The notes beneath the pieces were generated by a model. The model saw only the letters and a program-made list of their open reading frames with translations, did not search any database and was not told the origin of the DNA. From contig NZ_JBFHJW010000002.1 of the NCBI RefSeq assembly GCF_041595635.1, positions 1-64,000 on the forward strand: DNA of 64,000 nucleotides, given 5' to 3'. This DNA is from Labilibaculum sp041595635. GTDB taxonomy: Bacteria; Bacteroidota; Bacteroidia; Bacteroidales; Marinifilaceae. Shown in pieces: positions 32,458 to 43,500 of this stretch (positions are counted from its first letter, which is position 1; every line of letters starts with the position of its first letter). A program made the position numbers and the translations under genes.

Positions 32458-32548
32458 AAAAGGATTAGCAACCAACTAATCCTTTTCAATTAACCCTAAT
32501 CTCAATTTATAATAAAACTACTTATTATATCTCTACAATTCAAAGGTA
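32458..32548 (-). promoter_or_regulatory. Candidate promoter plus leader hairpin of the methyltransferase gene
   Basis: On the minus strand TACCTTTG at 32548-32541 matches the -7 consensus. About 55 bases later AAAAGGATTAG and CTAATCCTTTT (32486-32458) form a perfect 11-bp stem followed on the minus strand by further T. The methyltransferase starts 32 bases beyond it. This looks like an attenuator without an obvious leader ORF, or the end of a small RNA. Confidence 0.4.
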
Positions 32549-33080
32549 AATCAAAGTACGGTTAACAGCTGCTAAGGAAGGTTAATTTAAATTAAAAATG
32601 TGATTTGAATTTTGTTCAGACTATTTTCTGGAGAAATATCATTCATGAGTCAGACTGCCTAAGGGGGAATAAACATATGATATTCGTTTTTCCTTTCTAA
32701 ACATTAAGGAAAAATAGGCTTTCACTAATGTAAGAATGAAATATGGTTGCAGGGATTAAATCCATTGCGTCCATTAATATATTTATATTCAATATCACTT
32801 CCTTAAAAACTTGTCATTATGGATGTTTTATTTAATTTTAAAAGAAAAAAACAATCTTTAACAAATACGTAAATTGATATTGAATGAGTAAGTAGGATCA
32901 CCGATAATGCTAGTTTTCTCTTTAACAATTGGTTAGCTTATAGTTTTTCACATGCTAAATTTGATAAGGTTATCAGCTATAATTCTTTGAGTTACATGTA
33001 TAGGAGAATATGTAATGCATTTTAGATGCTTTCATTATTTTTAATACAAATTCGTAGAAATAATATAAACTAATAATGGA
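32549..33080. other. Intergenic region upstream of the T9SS operon, promoter candidate at 32956-32963
   Basis: No credible ORF. TAAATTTG at 32956-32963 matches the -7 element, with TTGG about 23 bases upstream as a loose -33. This would give a 5' leader of about 110 nt for the large surface-protein operon. No other structure was recognised. Confidence 0.45.
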
Positions 33081-36000
33081 ATGAAAAGACCTTCACTTTT
33101 TGTAGTGCTTTTTTTATTGTTATTCTCTTTGGTTGTGATGGCAACCTATAGCCAATTGCTTGCAAGTGATAATTACAGCAGGAATGAATCCTCATTTTTT
33201 GCTATGTTCGCTGCAGAAGAGTTGGTTGGCCCTGAAAACGACTATCCTTGTGATGCGATATCATTGACTATTTCAAGTTCCTTTTCCCAGTTTACCAGTG
33301 AATATGCATCCCTTTCCGATACAACAGGTAGTGACAATGTGCCTAAAGGTGATATAAAAGATTACAAAGGCGGAGATGTTTGGTTTTCTATTACCGTTCC
33401 CGCCTCAGGAGAACTTTTTATAGAAACCGTTTCGGATGCTGCTGACAATGCATGGATGGATAATGTTAGATTTGCAATTTATGAAGGTGATTGTAGTTCT
33501 CCAGAACTGATAGAAGATTCAGAATATGAATTAGCTAATAATGAGTCTCTTGAAATTACTAGTATTGAAGACATAGAAGCAGGTGATGATTTGCTGATTC
33601 GGGTTTGGGATCACAATAATGCAACGGGTGGCATTTTTGAAATTATTATTTACGATGAATGTGTTGGTATCACAGTAGATGCAGGAGATGATGCTGAGAT
33701 TTGCGCCTCAGAAAGTACTTATACTATCTCTGGAACTAGTTCAACGAATACATCATCGGTTGGATGGTCTACAACAGGAGGTGGAGGCTTTGATAATTCA
33801 TCATTAGAAAATCCAACCTATACTTTAGTAGCTACAGATTTTACTATGGATTCTATTATCCTAACCAAAACAGGCTGGAATTCATTGGGTTGTCCTGATG
33901 TTAGTGATGAGATGGTTTTGACCATTTCTGAAAGTGGAACTGCAAATGCAGGAGATGGTGGCGATGCATGTAGTAAGAATTTTACATTCAATGCGACAGG
34001 AGTTGGTGTTTGGGATACTATTTCAAGTCCCGGAGGAAGTCCTACCATTACATACGATTTAAATACAGACTCTACTGCCACTGTAACAGTTGGGGTTTAC
34101 GGAACCTATGAATTTGAGTGGACAGTTGATAATGGTAATTGTGTGGATAGCGATACCATAACTGTTAATTTTTACGAGCAACCAACTGCCGATGCAGGCG
34201 ATGGTGGCGATGTATGTAGTAAAATTTATATATTTAATGCCGCTGCTCTTTCAGAATCAGAGACTGGTGTTTGGTCGCAGGTATCTGGTGCAGATTCCAT
34301 TTTATTTTCTAATTCCTTAGATCCTCTGTCAGAAGTTAAGGTTAATGATTATGGGACTTATGAATTTATGTGGACAGTTAGTAATGGAACATGTGTGGAT
34401 AGTGCTACCATAACTGTTAACTTTTACGAACCACCTTTTTCTATTGCTGAGGACGATAAAGAGATTTGTGGTTCTTTAGCTACTAACTTAAGTGCTTATA
34501 ATAGTGTGGGTGATGCTGTTTGGGAGAAGATATCAGAAGCTGGAACGGCAGTTTTTACGACTCCAGATGCATTTAGTACTGATGTTGAAGTTGACGCTTA
34601 TGGCGAGTATGAATTTTTGGTTGTAGTTAGCAATGGTACTTGCTCAGATTCTGATACCATAGTAGTTAATTTTTATGATGCCCCAACGGTTGATGCCGGA
34701 TCTGATGCAGAGATTTGCTCAACAGAAGATATTTACAGCATTTCAGGCAGTAGCTCTATCAATGCCGATTCTATTTTATGGAGTACATCGGGAGATGGAA
34801 GCTTCTCTGCAGCAAGCGATGAAAATCCAGATTATACAGTTGGCAGTACCGATAAAAGTTCAGGAAGTGTAGAATTAATTAAAACAGTAACCGGCAATGG
34901 ATCTTGTGCAGCGGTGAGCGATACCCTAACACTTACAATCACAGCAGCCCCAGCGGCTGATGCCGGATTAGGAGGAAGTGAATGTGATTTGGATTTCACC
35001 TTTAGTGCAAATGTAAGTGTGGGAACTGGAACATGGATTCATGTATCTGGTCCTGGAAATTCTAGTTTTTCACCTAGTAGTAATGATCCTATGGCGAGTG
35101 TAGTTGTAGATTCCTATGGAAGTTACGAATTTGAATGGACCGAAGCCAATGGTACTTGCTCAGATTCAGATAACGTAGTAGTTACTTTTTACGAGCAACC
35201 AATTGCCGATGCAGGAATTGGTGGTGATGAATGTGATTTAGATTTTACTTTTAGTGCAAATGCAAGTGTAGGAATCGGAACGTGGACTCAAGTATCTGGT
35301 CTTGGAAATTCTAGTTTTTCACCCAATAGTAATGATCCTATGGCGAGTGTAGTTGTAGATTCCTATGGAAGTTACGAATTTGAATGGACCGAAAGCAATG
35401 GTTCTTGTTCAGATTCAGATAACGTAGTAGTTACTTTTTATGATGAGCCAATAGCAGATGCTGGAAGTGGAGGAAATACATGTGGTTTGAGCTTTTCATT
35501 ATCAGCAGTTCCTGATTTTGGTGTTGGAAGTTGGAGTAAAATTTCAGGCAGTGGAAATGCAGATTTTTCACCTAATTCTGCGAATGGTACGGTAAAAGTA
35601 GATGAATATGGTACTTACTCTTTTCGTTGGACAGAAGAGAATGCTTCTTGTACTGCTTACGATGATGTAGAGGTTGCTTTTTATGAACAACCCGTTTCTA
35701 ATGCAGGTTTAGGTGGTGACGCTTGTGGTTTAGAATATACACTCTCGGCAAACGAAAGTGCAGGAATAGGCACCTGGACAGTAAATTCAGGAGATGGAAA
35801 TATTAGTTTCTCTCCAGATGCAAGCTCTGCTAATGCTACTGCAATTGCAGATGAATATGGTAGCTATCAGCTGATATGGACCGAAAATAATGATATTTGT
35901 TTCGATAATGATGCCATAGATATTACTTTTATTCAACAGCCAAAAGCCGATGCGGGTGAGGATATTAGTCTGGAATACGCAGAACAAATAGAGATAAATG

Positions 36001-36443
36001 CAGTTTTATCGACAGAGGGAAGTGGTGAATGGAGTTTAGATAGTGGATCGGCTTATATTTATGATGCCTATTCGCCCAATACTTTTATTGATCAACTAGG
36101 TCTTGGTGAAAATATCTTTATTTGGACGGAGACAAATCAATCTTGCACTGATTCTGATGAAATTATTGTAAGTGTTGATAAATTATTTATTCCTACGGTA
36201 ATTACACCTAATGGGGATGATAAAAACGAATATTTTGTAATTAGAGGTTCGGACAATCTTGATGGAATAGAATTGTCTATTTTTAATAGAAATGGAGTTG
36301 AAATTTATACGGATTTAAATTATAATAATGATTGGAATGGACTTGATCGAGATGGAAATAAATTAACAACAGATACGTACTTCTACGTTCTTCGAACAAA
36401 TGAAAATAAAGTATTTAAAGGATACATTGTTATAAAACGATAG
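33081..36443 (+). CDS. Large repeat-containing T9SS cargo (type B / gliding-motility C-terminal domain)
   Basis: A 1120-residue exported protein with an N-terminal signal segment (SLFVVLFLLLFSLVVMA), a pre-peptidase-like beta domain, then about nine Ig/PKD-like modules of 80-90 residues. Each module opens ADAG.GG..C and closes YEFEWT..NG.C.DSD..V.FYEQP, giving one probable disulphide per module. The C-terminus (IPTVITPNGDDKNEYFVI ... NKVFKGYIVIKR) is the type B sorting domain used by the type IX secretion system. Type B cargo is usually paired with a PorP/SprF protein, and one follows after one base. Probable adhesin or surface filament. Confidence 0.9.
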   Translation: MKRPSLFVVLFLLLFSLVVMATYSQLLASDNYSRNESSFFAMFAAEELVGPENDYPCDAISLTISSSFSQFTSEYASLSDTTGSDNVPKGDIKDYKGGDVWFSITVPASGELFIETVSDAADNAWMDNVRFAIYEGDCSSPELIEDSEYELANNESLEITSIEDIEAGDDLLIRVWDHNNATGGIFEIIIYDECVGITVDAGDDAEICASESTYTISGTSSTNTSSVGWSTTGGGGFDNSSLENPTYTLVATDFTMDSIILTKTGWNSLGCPDVSDEMVLTISESGTANAGDGGDACSKNFTFNATGVGVWDTISSPGGSPTITYDLNTDSTATVTVGVYGTYEFEWTVDNGNCVDSDTITVNFYEQPTADAGDGGDVCSKIYIFNAAALSESETGVWSQVSGADSILFSNSLDPLSEVKVNDYGTYEFMWTVSNGTCVDSATITVNFYEPPFSIAEDDKEICGSLATNLSAYNSVGDAVWEKISEAGTAVFTTPDAFSTDVEVDAYGEYEFLVVVSNGTCSDSDTIVVNFYDAPTVDAGSDAEICSTEDIYSISGSSSINADSILWSTSGDGSFSAASDENPDYTVGSTDKSSGSVELIKTVTGNGSCAAVSDTLTLTITAAPAADAGLGGSECDLDFTFSANVSVGTGTWIHVSGPGNSSFSPSSNDPMASVVVDSYGSYEFEWTEANGTCSDSDNVVVTFYEQPIADAGIGGDECDLDFTFSANASVGIGTWTQVSGLGNSSFSPNSNDPMASVVVDSYGSYEFEWTESNGSCSDSDNVVVTFYDEPIADAGSGGNTCGLSFSLSAVPDFGVGSWSKISGSGNADFSPNSANGTVKVDEYGTYSFRWTEENASCTAYDDVEVAFYEQPVSNAGLGGDACGLEYTLSANESAGIGTWTVNSGDGNISFSPDASSANATAIADEYGSYQLIWTENNDICFDNDAIDITFIQQPKADAGEDISLEYAEQIEINAVLSTEGSGEWSLDSGSAYIYDAYSPNTFIDQLGLGENIFIWTETNQSCTDSDEIIVSVDKLFIPTVITPNGDDKNEYFVIRGSDNLDGIELSIFNRNGVEIYTDLNYNNDWNGLDRDGNKLTTDTYFYVLRTNENKVFKGYIVIKR
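34981..35478 (+). repeat. 249-bp tandem duplication inside the surface protein gene
   Basis: Bases 34981-35229 and 35230-35478 encode two nearly identical modules (ECDLDFTFSANVSVGTGTW and ECDLDFTFSANASVGIGTW). A stretch of over 50 bases around the SYGSYEFEWTE codons is identical between copies. The unit of 83 codons keeps frame, pointing to recent in-frame module gain. Confidence 0.85.
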
Positions 36444-36444
36444 A

Positions 36445-37365
36445 ATGGGAAAAGCACTTATTACTATATTATATTTTCTTATTCCTTTCTATTTGTTTGG
36501 GCAAGAATCTCAAATAAATAATCAGTATATATTCAATCCGATAGCGATAAATCCTGCGCTAGCAGGAAGTGGAGATGCATTAAGTGCGAATCTTATTTAT
36601 AAAGATCAGTGGGTAGGAATAGAAGGCTCTCCTAAAATATTAACATTTTCTACTCATTCTCCTTTGCGCAAACAGAATATGGGCTTGGGTTTATTTGTTA
36701 TTAATAATCAAATTGGAGTGAGTAATGAAACAAATGTTATTGGCAATTACTCGTATAAAATTAGGATGAGAAAAGGCGATTTAGCAATGGGTATTGGCGG
36801 TGGATTTTTACTGGTTAATACTGCTTGGACCGAATTGCAGGCCAACGATTCTTATGATGATTTATTGCAGACTAATTCACCTACTTATTTGATTCCACAG
36901 GTTAGTTTAGGGGCCTATTTTTCAACAAAAATATATCAAATTGGATTTTCGCTTCCCTATATGCTATCCTATGCCTATAATTCTCTTAGGGATAAATATA
37001 CTGTTCGAAATGAAATTTCCAATTATACTTATGTGGCTAGTGGTACTTATGCTTTTGATTTACAGAATGAATTTAAAGTGGTTCCTAGTATAATGGTAAA
37101 ATATCAAAAGGAAAGTAATTTGGATTTTATACTGTCAGGTAGAGTAATTTATAGGGATAAATATTCGATAGGGACAGCTTATGATAGTGAACAAGAAGTG
37201 TTTAAAGGAATGTTGCAAGTGCAGGTTAATAAGCAATTTAGCTTTGGTTATTCAGCAGATTTTGGATCGAGTATGCTAAACCAAAACAATATTGACTCAC
37301 ATGAACTAATGATTCGATATGATTTTAAATATACCATTAGAGTTCAGAGTCCCAGAACTTTTTAA
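36445..37365 (+). CDS. PorP/SprF family type IX secretion outer-membrane protein
   Basis: A 306-residue outer-membrane beta-barrel with signal peptide (ALITILYFLIPFYLFGQ). The family signature follows: QINNQYIFNPIAINPALAGSG, KDQWVGIEGSPKILTFSTHSPL, MGLGLFVINNQIG. SprF-type proteins are needed for secretion and surface retention of their own type B cargo. It begins one base after the cargo gene's stop, so it is most probably the dedicated partner of that protein. Confidence 0.92.
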   Translation: MGKALITILYFLIPFYLFGQESQINNQYIFNPIAINPALAGSGDALSANLIYKDQWVGIEGSPKILTFSTHSPLRKQNMGLGLFVINNQIGVSNETNVIGNYSYKIRMRKGDLAMGIGGGFLLVNTAWTELQANDSYDDLLQTNSPTYLIPQVSLGAYFSTKIYQIGFSLPYMLSYAYNSLRDKYTVRNEISNYTYVASGTYAFDLQNEFKVVPSIMVKYQKESNLDFILSGRVIYRDKYSIGTAYDSEQEVFKGMLQVQVNKQFSFGYSADFGSSMLNQNNIDSHELMIRYDFKYTIRVQSPRTF

Positions 37366-37383
37366 TACATAATATAAGGATTA

Positions 37384-39480
37384 ATGATTAGGTTTTTAAT
37401 TGGAATACTATTTGTGTTTTTTTTCTTGATTTCTTCTCAGTTTGTAATTGCTCAAAATGCAAATTATGAAGTCAGTTTAGCATCCTTTTGTTCTGAACAA
37501 GATGATGAATATTCTCCTGTTTATTGTCAGGAAGGACTTGTATTCTGTTCGAACAAAAGAACTGATCTTTTTGTGACCTATTCCACAGATCAGGATAAAG
37601 AGTTATTTAATATGTTTTACATTCCTACAAAAGGGGATAGTTTGGGTAAAAGTCCAGTTATTTTTGCGGAGGAACTTGTGACAAATTTTAATGATGGTCC
37701 CGCTAGTTTCAAAAGTAGTGATTCTCTTGTTATTTTTTCTAGAAATACCAAAGTTGATAACAAAAAAAGAGATGTTAAAGATGAAAGAAATAAGTTGGGA
37801 TTGTTTACTTCTAAATTACAAGGTGATTTTTGGAGTGATCCGGAGCCTTTTGCATTCAATAGTATGGAGTATAATCTTACTTCTCCAGCTTTAAGTGAGG
37901 ATGGATCTTTCTTGTATTTTGCATCTGATATGCCAGGGGGCTATGGTGGTTTGGATCTATATGTGTGTATGAAGCTTGATAAAGGTTGGAGCTCTCCACA
38001 CAATTTAGGAAGTAAAATCAACACAGAAAAAAATGAAAGTTTTCCCTATATATCAGTTTCTGGAGAATTGTTCTTTGCATCAAATGGTCACAATACTATG
38101 GGTGGATTAGATGTATTTTCTAGTAGTAAACAGAATGATGAATGGGGTAATATTATTCATATTAATGCACCAATTAATTCGGAGTATGATGATTTTGCTT
38201 TAATTACAGATGCTAATTTTGAAACTGGTTATTTTTCTAGCAACAGAGAGGGTAATGATAATATATATGATTTTCATACCTCAATTCCCCAGTTTGCAAA
38301 TTGCGATAGTATCAAGGAAAATGAATATTGTTTTCTATTTTATGATGAATATTACATTCCTGTAGATACTTCAAAAAGCTACTACGAATGGATCTTTGGA
38401 GATGGTACTAGAGTTAGAGGGAAAGAAGCAGAGCATTGCTTTGATGGCCCGGGAACTTATAGAGTAGAGCTAAATATTATCGATAAGCAAACTGATCAGG
38501 TGTTCATGAAACAAACAAACTATGAATTTGAACTACTTGATTACGAACAAGCTTACATCAATTGCGTTGATGAAGCTGTACTTAAAAATGAAATAAGTTT
38601 TGATGCGTCTAAAACAAATTTGCCATTTTTCAATGTAGAGAAATACTATTGGGACTTTGGTGATGGAATGCTTGATGAAGGTATTAAGATAAATCATGCC
38701 TATCATAAAAAAGGAGAATATACGATTACCTTAGGCGTTGTAAGTGAAAAAGATAGCCTTGGGTATAAACAAAAGACTTGTGTTGAAAAGAAGATCAAAA
38801 TAGTTAGAAATACTGATAGCTTGGAATCTATGAATTCAGGAAATGAGTCATCCCAATTTGGGAACAACACAACTGATGATGATCGTTTTATACCCAAACA
38901 AAAACTGGAAGCAGATTTTGTAGTTCCACCAATTCTAGTAATACAAAATCTTAATATAAATAATAGATTGGAGGATTTACAATTGGTTTTTTCAGAATCT
39001 TTTGAAAAAAACAAACAATTTGTTAGATCAGTAACCGATAAGGATGTACAAGTGGATGACGACTTAAATAGTAATCCTGCTAAAGCTCTGGCTTTACAAA
39101 CTCAAAGCCTGATAAACAAAAAAAACAATGCGAAGATCAAGCTTATTGAAAATAAATTACAATTGTTGTCCAGTCAGTTTGAATTTCCCTTTAATGATAT
39201 AGGAGATCACAGCATTTCTAAATCTGTAACTCCAATATTAAATGAACTATTAAAAATATTAGTTGTAAATCCTGTTATCGAATTAAAAATTGGTTTACAT
39301 GTAATTTCCGAGAATAACATAAGCTTTGATTTGGCGTCAAAAGCTACTGAAACGGTTGCCGATTATTTAATTAATCATGGAATTGAAAAATATCGTTTAC
39401 GAACGGCAGTCTATGAAATTAAAAATAAATTAGATCCAAAAAATGACAACAGGTTTGAATTTATGCTTATTAACGAATAA
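37384..39480 (+). CDS. PorE-like periplasmic protein: PD40 propeller, two PKD domains, degenerate OmpA-like C-terminus
   Basis: A 698-residue exported protein. A beta-propeller of TolB/PD40 repeats comes first (TSPALSEDGSFLYFASDMPG, ESFPYISVSGELFFASNG). Two PKD domains follow (YEWIFGDGTRV and YYWDFGDGMLDEG), then a low-complexity linker and a C-terminal region shaped like OmpA_C (LNELLKILVVNPVIELKIGL ... VADYLINHGIEKYRL). The Asp and Arg that grip peptidoglycan in OmpA domains are not evident (SKATETV replaces S-x-x-RA-x-x-V). Family members link T9SS outer-membrane parts to the cell wall. Lies 18 bases after the PorP/SprF gene. Confidence 0.82.
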   Translation: MIRFLIGILFVFFFLISSQFVIAQNANYEVSLASFCSEQDDEYSPVYCQEGLVFCSNKRTDLFVTYSTDQDKELFNMFYIPTKGDSLGKSPVIFAEELVTNFNDGPASFKSSDSLVIFSRNTKVDNKKRDVKDERNKLGLFTSKLQGDFWSDPEPFAFNSMEYNLTSPALSEDGSFLYFASDMPGGYGGLDLYVCMKLDKGWSSPHNLGSKINTEKNESFPYISVSGELFFASNGHNTMGGLDVFSSSKQNDEWGNIIHINAPINSEYDDFALITDANFETGYFSSNREGNDNIYDFHTSIPQFANCDSIKENEYCFLFYDEYYIPVDTSKSYYEWIFGDGTRVRGKEAEHCFDGPGTYRVELNIIDKQTDQVFMKQTNYEFELLDYEQAYINCVDEAVLKNEISFDASKTNLPFFNVEKYYWDFGDGMLDEGIKINHAYHKKGEYTITLGVVSEKDSLGYKQKTCVEKKIKIVRNTDSLESMNSGNESSQFGNNTTDDDRFIPKQKLEADFVVPPILVIQNLNINNRLEDLQLVFSESFEKNKQFVRSVTDKDVQVDDDLNSNPAKALALQTQSLINKKNNAKIKLIENKLQLLSSQFEFPFNDIGDHSISKSVTPILNELLKILVVNPVIELKIGLHVISENNISFDLASKATETVADYLINHGIEKYRLRTAVYEIKNKLDPKNDNRFEFMLINE

Positions 39481-39500
39481 ACTTATAAAAACAATTACGG

Positions 39501-40499
39501 ATGCTTCAACAAAAACTATACTTTTTTTCTCTCTTACTTTGTATTGCACTTTGTAACGTAAAGATTATAAACGCTCAGTCGGTTCCTGCCGCAGAAGAAA
39601 ATATTGAAAATTTAGTCACTTTTGGTGCTGATGCAGAAACTTCGTGGGGTGATGACGATTTTAGTGAAGTCTATTTTTTTCTCATTCCTGAAAATCAAAC
39701 AGAGCCTGTTTATATTCGTGTATATGATCCAGAAATAGGAGGGAAGAATGATGAACAGCAGGGAGATTTTAATACTGTGGTTAATTTTTCTGTTTATGGA
39801 GGTTTTGAGTGTTGGTCGAATAAAGATGCACAAAATATTGATCCAATTGGTAATTACGATAGTGGTAATCTTTTAGCTTCAATGAATTTTGATAATGATC
39901 CCAAGTACGATGATGCTTGGTATACTTTTGGCCCTTTTAATCCTTTTGAAGGTGAGTATATAGAAAAATTTGGAGGTAGGGTTTTTAAAGTAATTATAGA
40001 TGGCAAGTCGGGTGATGATGGAAACCTATATCGGCTTTTTTTGAGTACAAGTGCGAATGAGAATAAAGAAGTAGAAGGAGGAAATATTTTTACTTACGAA
40101 TATACATTCCGCCTTTCTAACGACATAAACGATATTTCCCAAATATACCCTTTTGTAGATGACAAAACCATTTCGGTGGAAATCACTAATTTCGATTGGG
40201 ACAATGATGGATATATTCGAATTAATTCGGTTCAAAAAAATGGTATGTTATGTGATTTATCGAGTGAGGATCAATGGATCCGGAATAAATTTCCAATTAG
40301 TGAGCGAGAAAAGAACTCATCCTTAGAAATTCAATTTATCAAAAAACGTACGGTTTTGATTAAAAATAATAATGTTGTGATTTCAATTAAAAATCAATAT
40401 GGCGAAGCGCTACCTTTCTTTTCGATACCTATTGGAGGCGTTCCTGTGTATAGTCCTAAAATAAAAATGAAGGCAATTAGTAATAAAAGGACGAATTGA
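39501..40499 (+). CDS. Exported protein of unknown function in the T9SS-sensor operon
   Basis: A 332-residue protein with a signal peptide (LYFFSLLLCIALCNVKIINAQ). The body is acidic and beta-rich (FGADAETSWGDDDFSEVYFF, RVYDPEIGGKNDEQQGD). It has no lipobox, no metal-protease or glycosidase motif and no sorting domain at the C-terminus, so it should be periplasmic. I do not recognise the family. It sits between the PorE-like gene and the sensor kinase with short gaps, suggesting a role as ligand or adaptor for the neighbouring sensors; this is conjecture. Confidence 0.75.
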   Translation: MLQQKLYFFSLLLCIALCNVKIINAQSVPAAEENIENLVTFGADAETSWGDDDFSEVYFFLIPENQTEPVYIRVYDPEIGGKNDEQQGDFNTVVNFSVYGGFECWSNKDAQNIDPIGNYDSGNLLASMNFDNDPKYDDAWYTFGPFNPFEGEYIEKFGGRVFKVIIDGKSGDDGNLYRLFLSTSANENKEVEGGNIFTYEYTFRLSNDINDISQIYPFVDDKTISVEITNFDWDNDGYIRINSVQKNGMLCDLSSEDQWIRNKFPISEREKNSSLEIQFIKKRTVLIKNNNVVISIKNQYGEALPFFSIPIGGVPVYSPKIKMKAISNKRTN

Positions 40500-40513
40500 T
40501 AATTATTACACAC

Positions 40514-43500
40514 ATGGAAAAGAAACATATGAATCGTATTTTATTAGTCTTCCTTATTTTACTAATTTCATGGCAAGGCTTTGCACAAGATAATCGTTTT
40601 ATCAATTTTAAGTTAGATGATGGTCTCGCACAAAATTATGTATATACAATTTCACAAGATTCTTTGGGAAATTTATGGATCGGCACTGGAAATGGCCTTT
40701 CTAAGTATGATGGATATTCTTTTCAGAATTTTTCGGAACAAGACTCTTTAGGCGGTAATTTTATTACTTCAAGCCTTAATACCAAGAATGGTTTGTGGTT
40801 TGGACATTTAAATGGAAAGGTAAGTTTTTACGATGGAAAAAACTTTACCTACTATAGCAACACAAACAGCAGTATTGTCGATCTCGAAAAAGATGTAAAC
40901 TCTAACATTTGGGTAGCCAGTCAGAATAAGGAATTTATCAAATTTAAAAATGAAAAATCAAAAGCAGAATTATATTCTAATACCTTATTACAACCTGTTT
41001 TTACTTTCAAATTTATTGATGATAATCGATTGTTGGTAGGAACATCAAACGGCCTTTGTTTGTGTGCTATTAGCTCTGATAATCGAATTAAACTAGTTTC
41101 TGAAATTTCTGAAATTCCAAAAAATAAAATTGTTGATATTCTTCAATCCAAATCAAAAGAATGTTTTTACATTCTTACCGAGAATGATGGATTATTTCGT
41201 TTGGAACAGAGCGAGTCTAAATTTACAGTTCGTAAAATACCCGAGGCAAAAGAAATATCGAAAGCTCAAAAGTTGTATGAAGATAAGAGTGGTTCTTTAT
41301 GGATAACATCACTGAATAGTGGACTTTTAAAATTGATTTTTTCGAATAATAAGTCTATTAAAATTGAAAAATACGACGAGCAAAATGGCTTACATACAAA
41401 TGCTATTAAAACTATTTTTGAAGATAGGGAAGGAAACATTTGGATTGGTAAGTACGGCGAAGGATTAAGTCGCTTGGTACCTTTGGCAAATTCTTTTTTG
41501 TCTTTTGATGAAGAAAAATATAGTAACTCGATTCATTCCATTTGCATTGTTAATGAATATAAATGGATAGGTACTGCTAAAGAATTGTTGAAAGTTGATC
41601 TGCATTCGAATAAAGTAGTAAAGGTTTACGATGTTAATGGTAATTTGGAGAATGAAAAAATAAATGCCCTTTCCGATTGGAAAGGAAAAGAATTATGGAT
41701 TGGTACCGAAAGATCAGGTATCTTTCGTTTAAATTATCAGACGGGAAAAATAAAGGCTCAATTTTTACGACTTGGGAACCTTGAAAAATCAATTAATTCA
41801 ATTATCACAGATAATGAGTTTGTTTGGATTGCTACACAAAAGGGACTGTGCAGGTTTTCACCTGAAACCAACAATAAAAAGTGGTTTACTATGCAGGAGG
41901 AAGGTTTGCCCCATAATTCAGTAAACTACCTTTTAAAAGACCAACAAAACCGAATCTGGATAGGAACTCTTAGTAATACATTATCATATATTAAAAATGA
42001 TGAATTAATACATTTTAGCTTAGCAGCCAAAAGTAAGTTGTTAAATATTACTTCTATGGTAGAAGATCCGAAAGGATCCATTTGGGTCGGAACTCAAGGG
42101 AATGGAGTTTATTTAGTGAATGAAGATTCCACCTTAAATATCAATTATCAACATGGTTTACTTTCTGATTATTGTTATTCGATGAATAGCGATGGAAAGC
42201 GATTGTGGGTAACACATCGAGGAGGAATTAGCCAAATAAGACTTGCAGATTACTACATCAATACAATGCAGAAAAATGCGGGTATTCTTTCGTCTACCGA
42301 GTTTAATAAGAATTCTACTGCCAAAGGAAGTAATAATGTATTATACTTTGGTTCCAATCAGGGTGTTTACTCTTATGATATTTCGAAAGAGGCAAATAAC
42401 GAAGTTGCTCCAAGTCTTGAAGTTTCTTTCTTGCAAGTGGATGGAGAAGAATATGATTACACAAATGATCTGATACTTCCAGCAGGACAATATAAAATTA
42501 AGCTTGGATTCAAGGGCATAAGCATGAATGAGCCTGAAAAAATTAAATATCAGTACTTTTTGGAAGGCTATGAGCACGACTGGTCTAAACCCGATAATGG
42601 TAGATCTGTTGAGTATAAACACCTCTCATCTGGCAATTATGTATTCCATTTACAGGCTGTAAATGGAATTGGAGTAGAGTCGCTTCAAGTTTTAGATTTT
42701 AAAATAAAGATCAAATATCCTATTTGGCAAAAAAAATGGTTTCAACTTTTATCTTTATTCTGCTTTTTGCTTGTTATTTATATTTTTATTGTTCTTAGAG
42801 AACAAAATTTAAAAAGAATTCAACGAAAGCTCATTCAAAATCTCGATGATAAAACCAGAGAAGTTATTGCCAAGGAAGAAGTGATTAAAGAGCGTAAAAG
42901 AACCGAAAAAGAGCTTATAAAAGCAAAGGATAAGGCCGAAGAATCAGATCGATTAAAAACAGCTTTTCTATCAAATATGTCACATGAAATACGAACTCCT
43001 TTAAATGCAATAGTTGGTTTTTCTACCATGCTTCAGGAACCGGAAATACCGACAAATTCAAAGGAACGCTATTTATCTATTCTCAGATCGAATACAGATG
43101 ATCTATTAAGTTTAATAGATGATATTATGGATATTTCCAGTATAGAAGCTGGCTTGCTTAAAATAAAACATATAGAATGTAATCCACATACATTTTTAAG
43201 TGAACTATTCACGGTACATTCAAAAAAAATGGCTGAATTAAATAATACTACGGTTCAATTGAATTATCTTGAAAAAGATATCGATTTGGTCATCTATTCA
43301 GATCCACTTCGAGTTAAACAAATTCTATCTAATTTAATTAGTAATGCAATTAAATTTACAGAAAAAGGAAGCATAGACTTTGGCATTGAAAGTGTGAAAG
43401 ATGGTTTTGTTAAATTCTATGTGAAAGATACAGGAATTGGAATTTCAGAAAGTGAAAAAAATGTAATTTTTGAGCGATTTAGAAAAGAACATAGAGAAGT

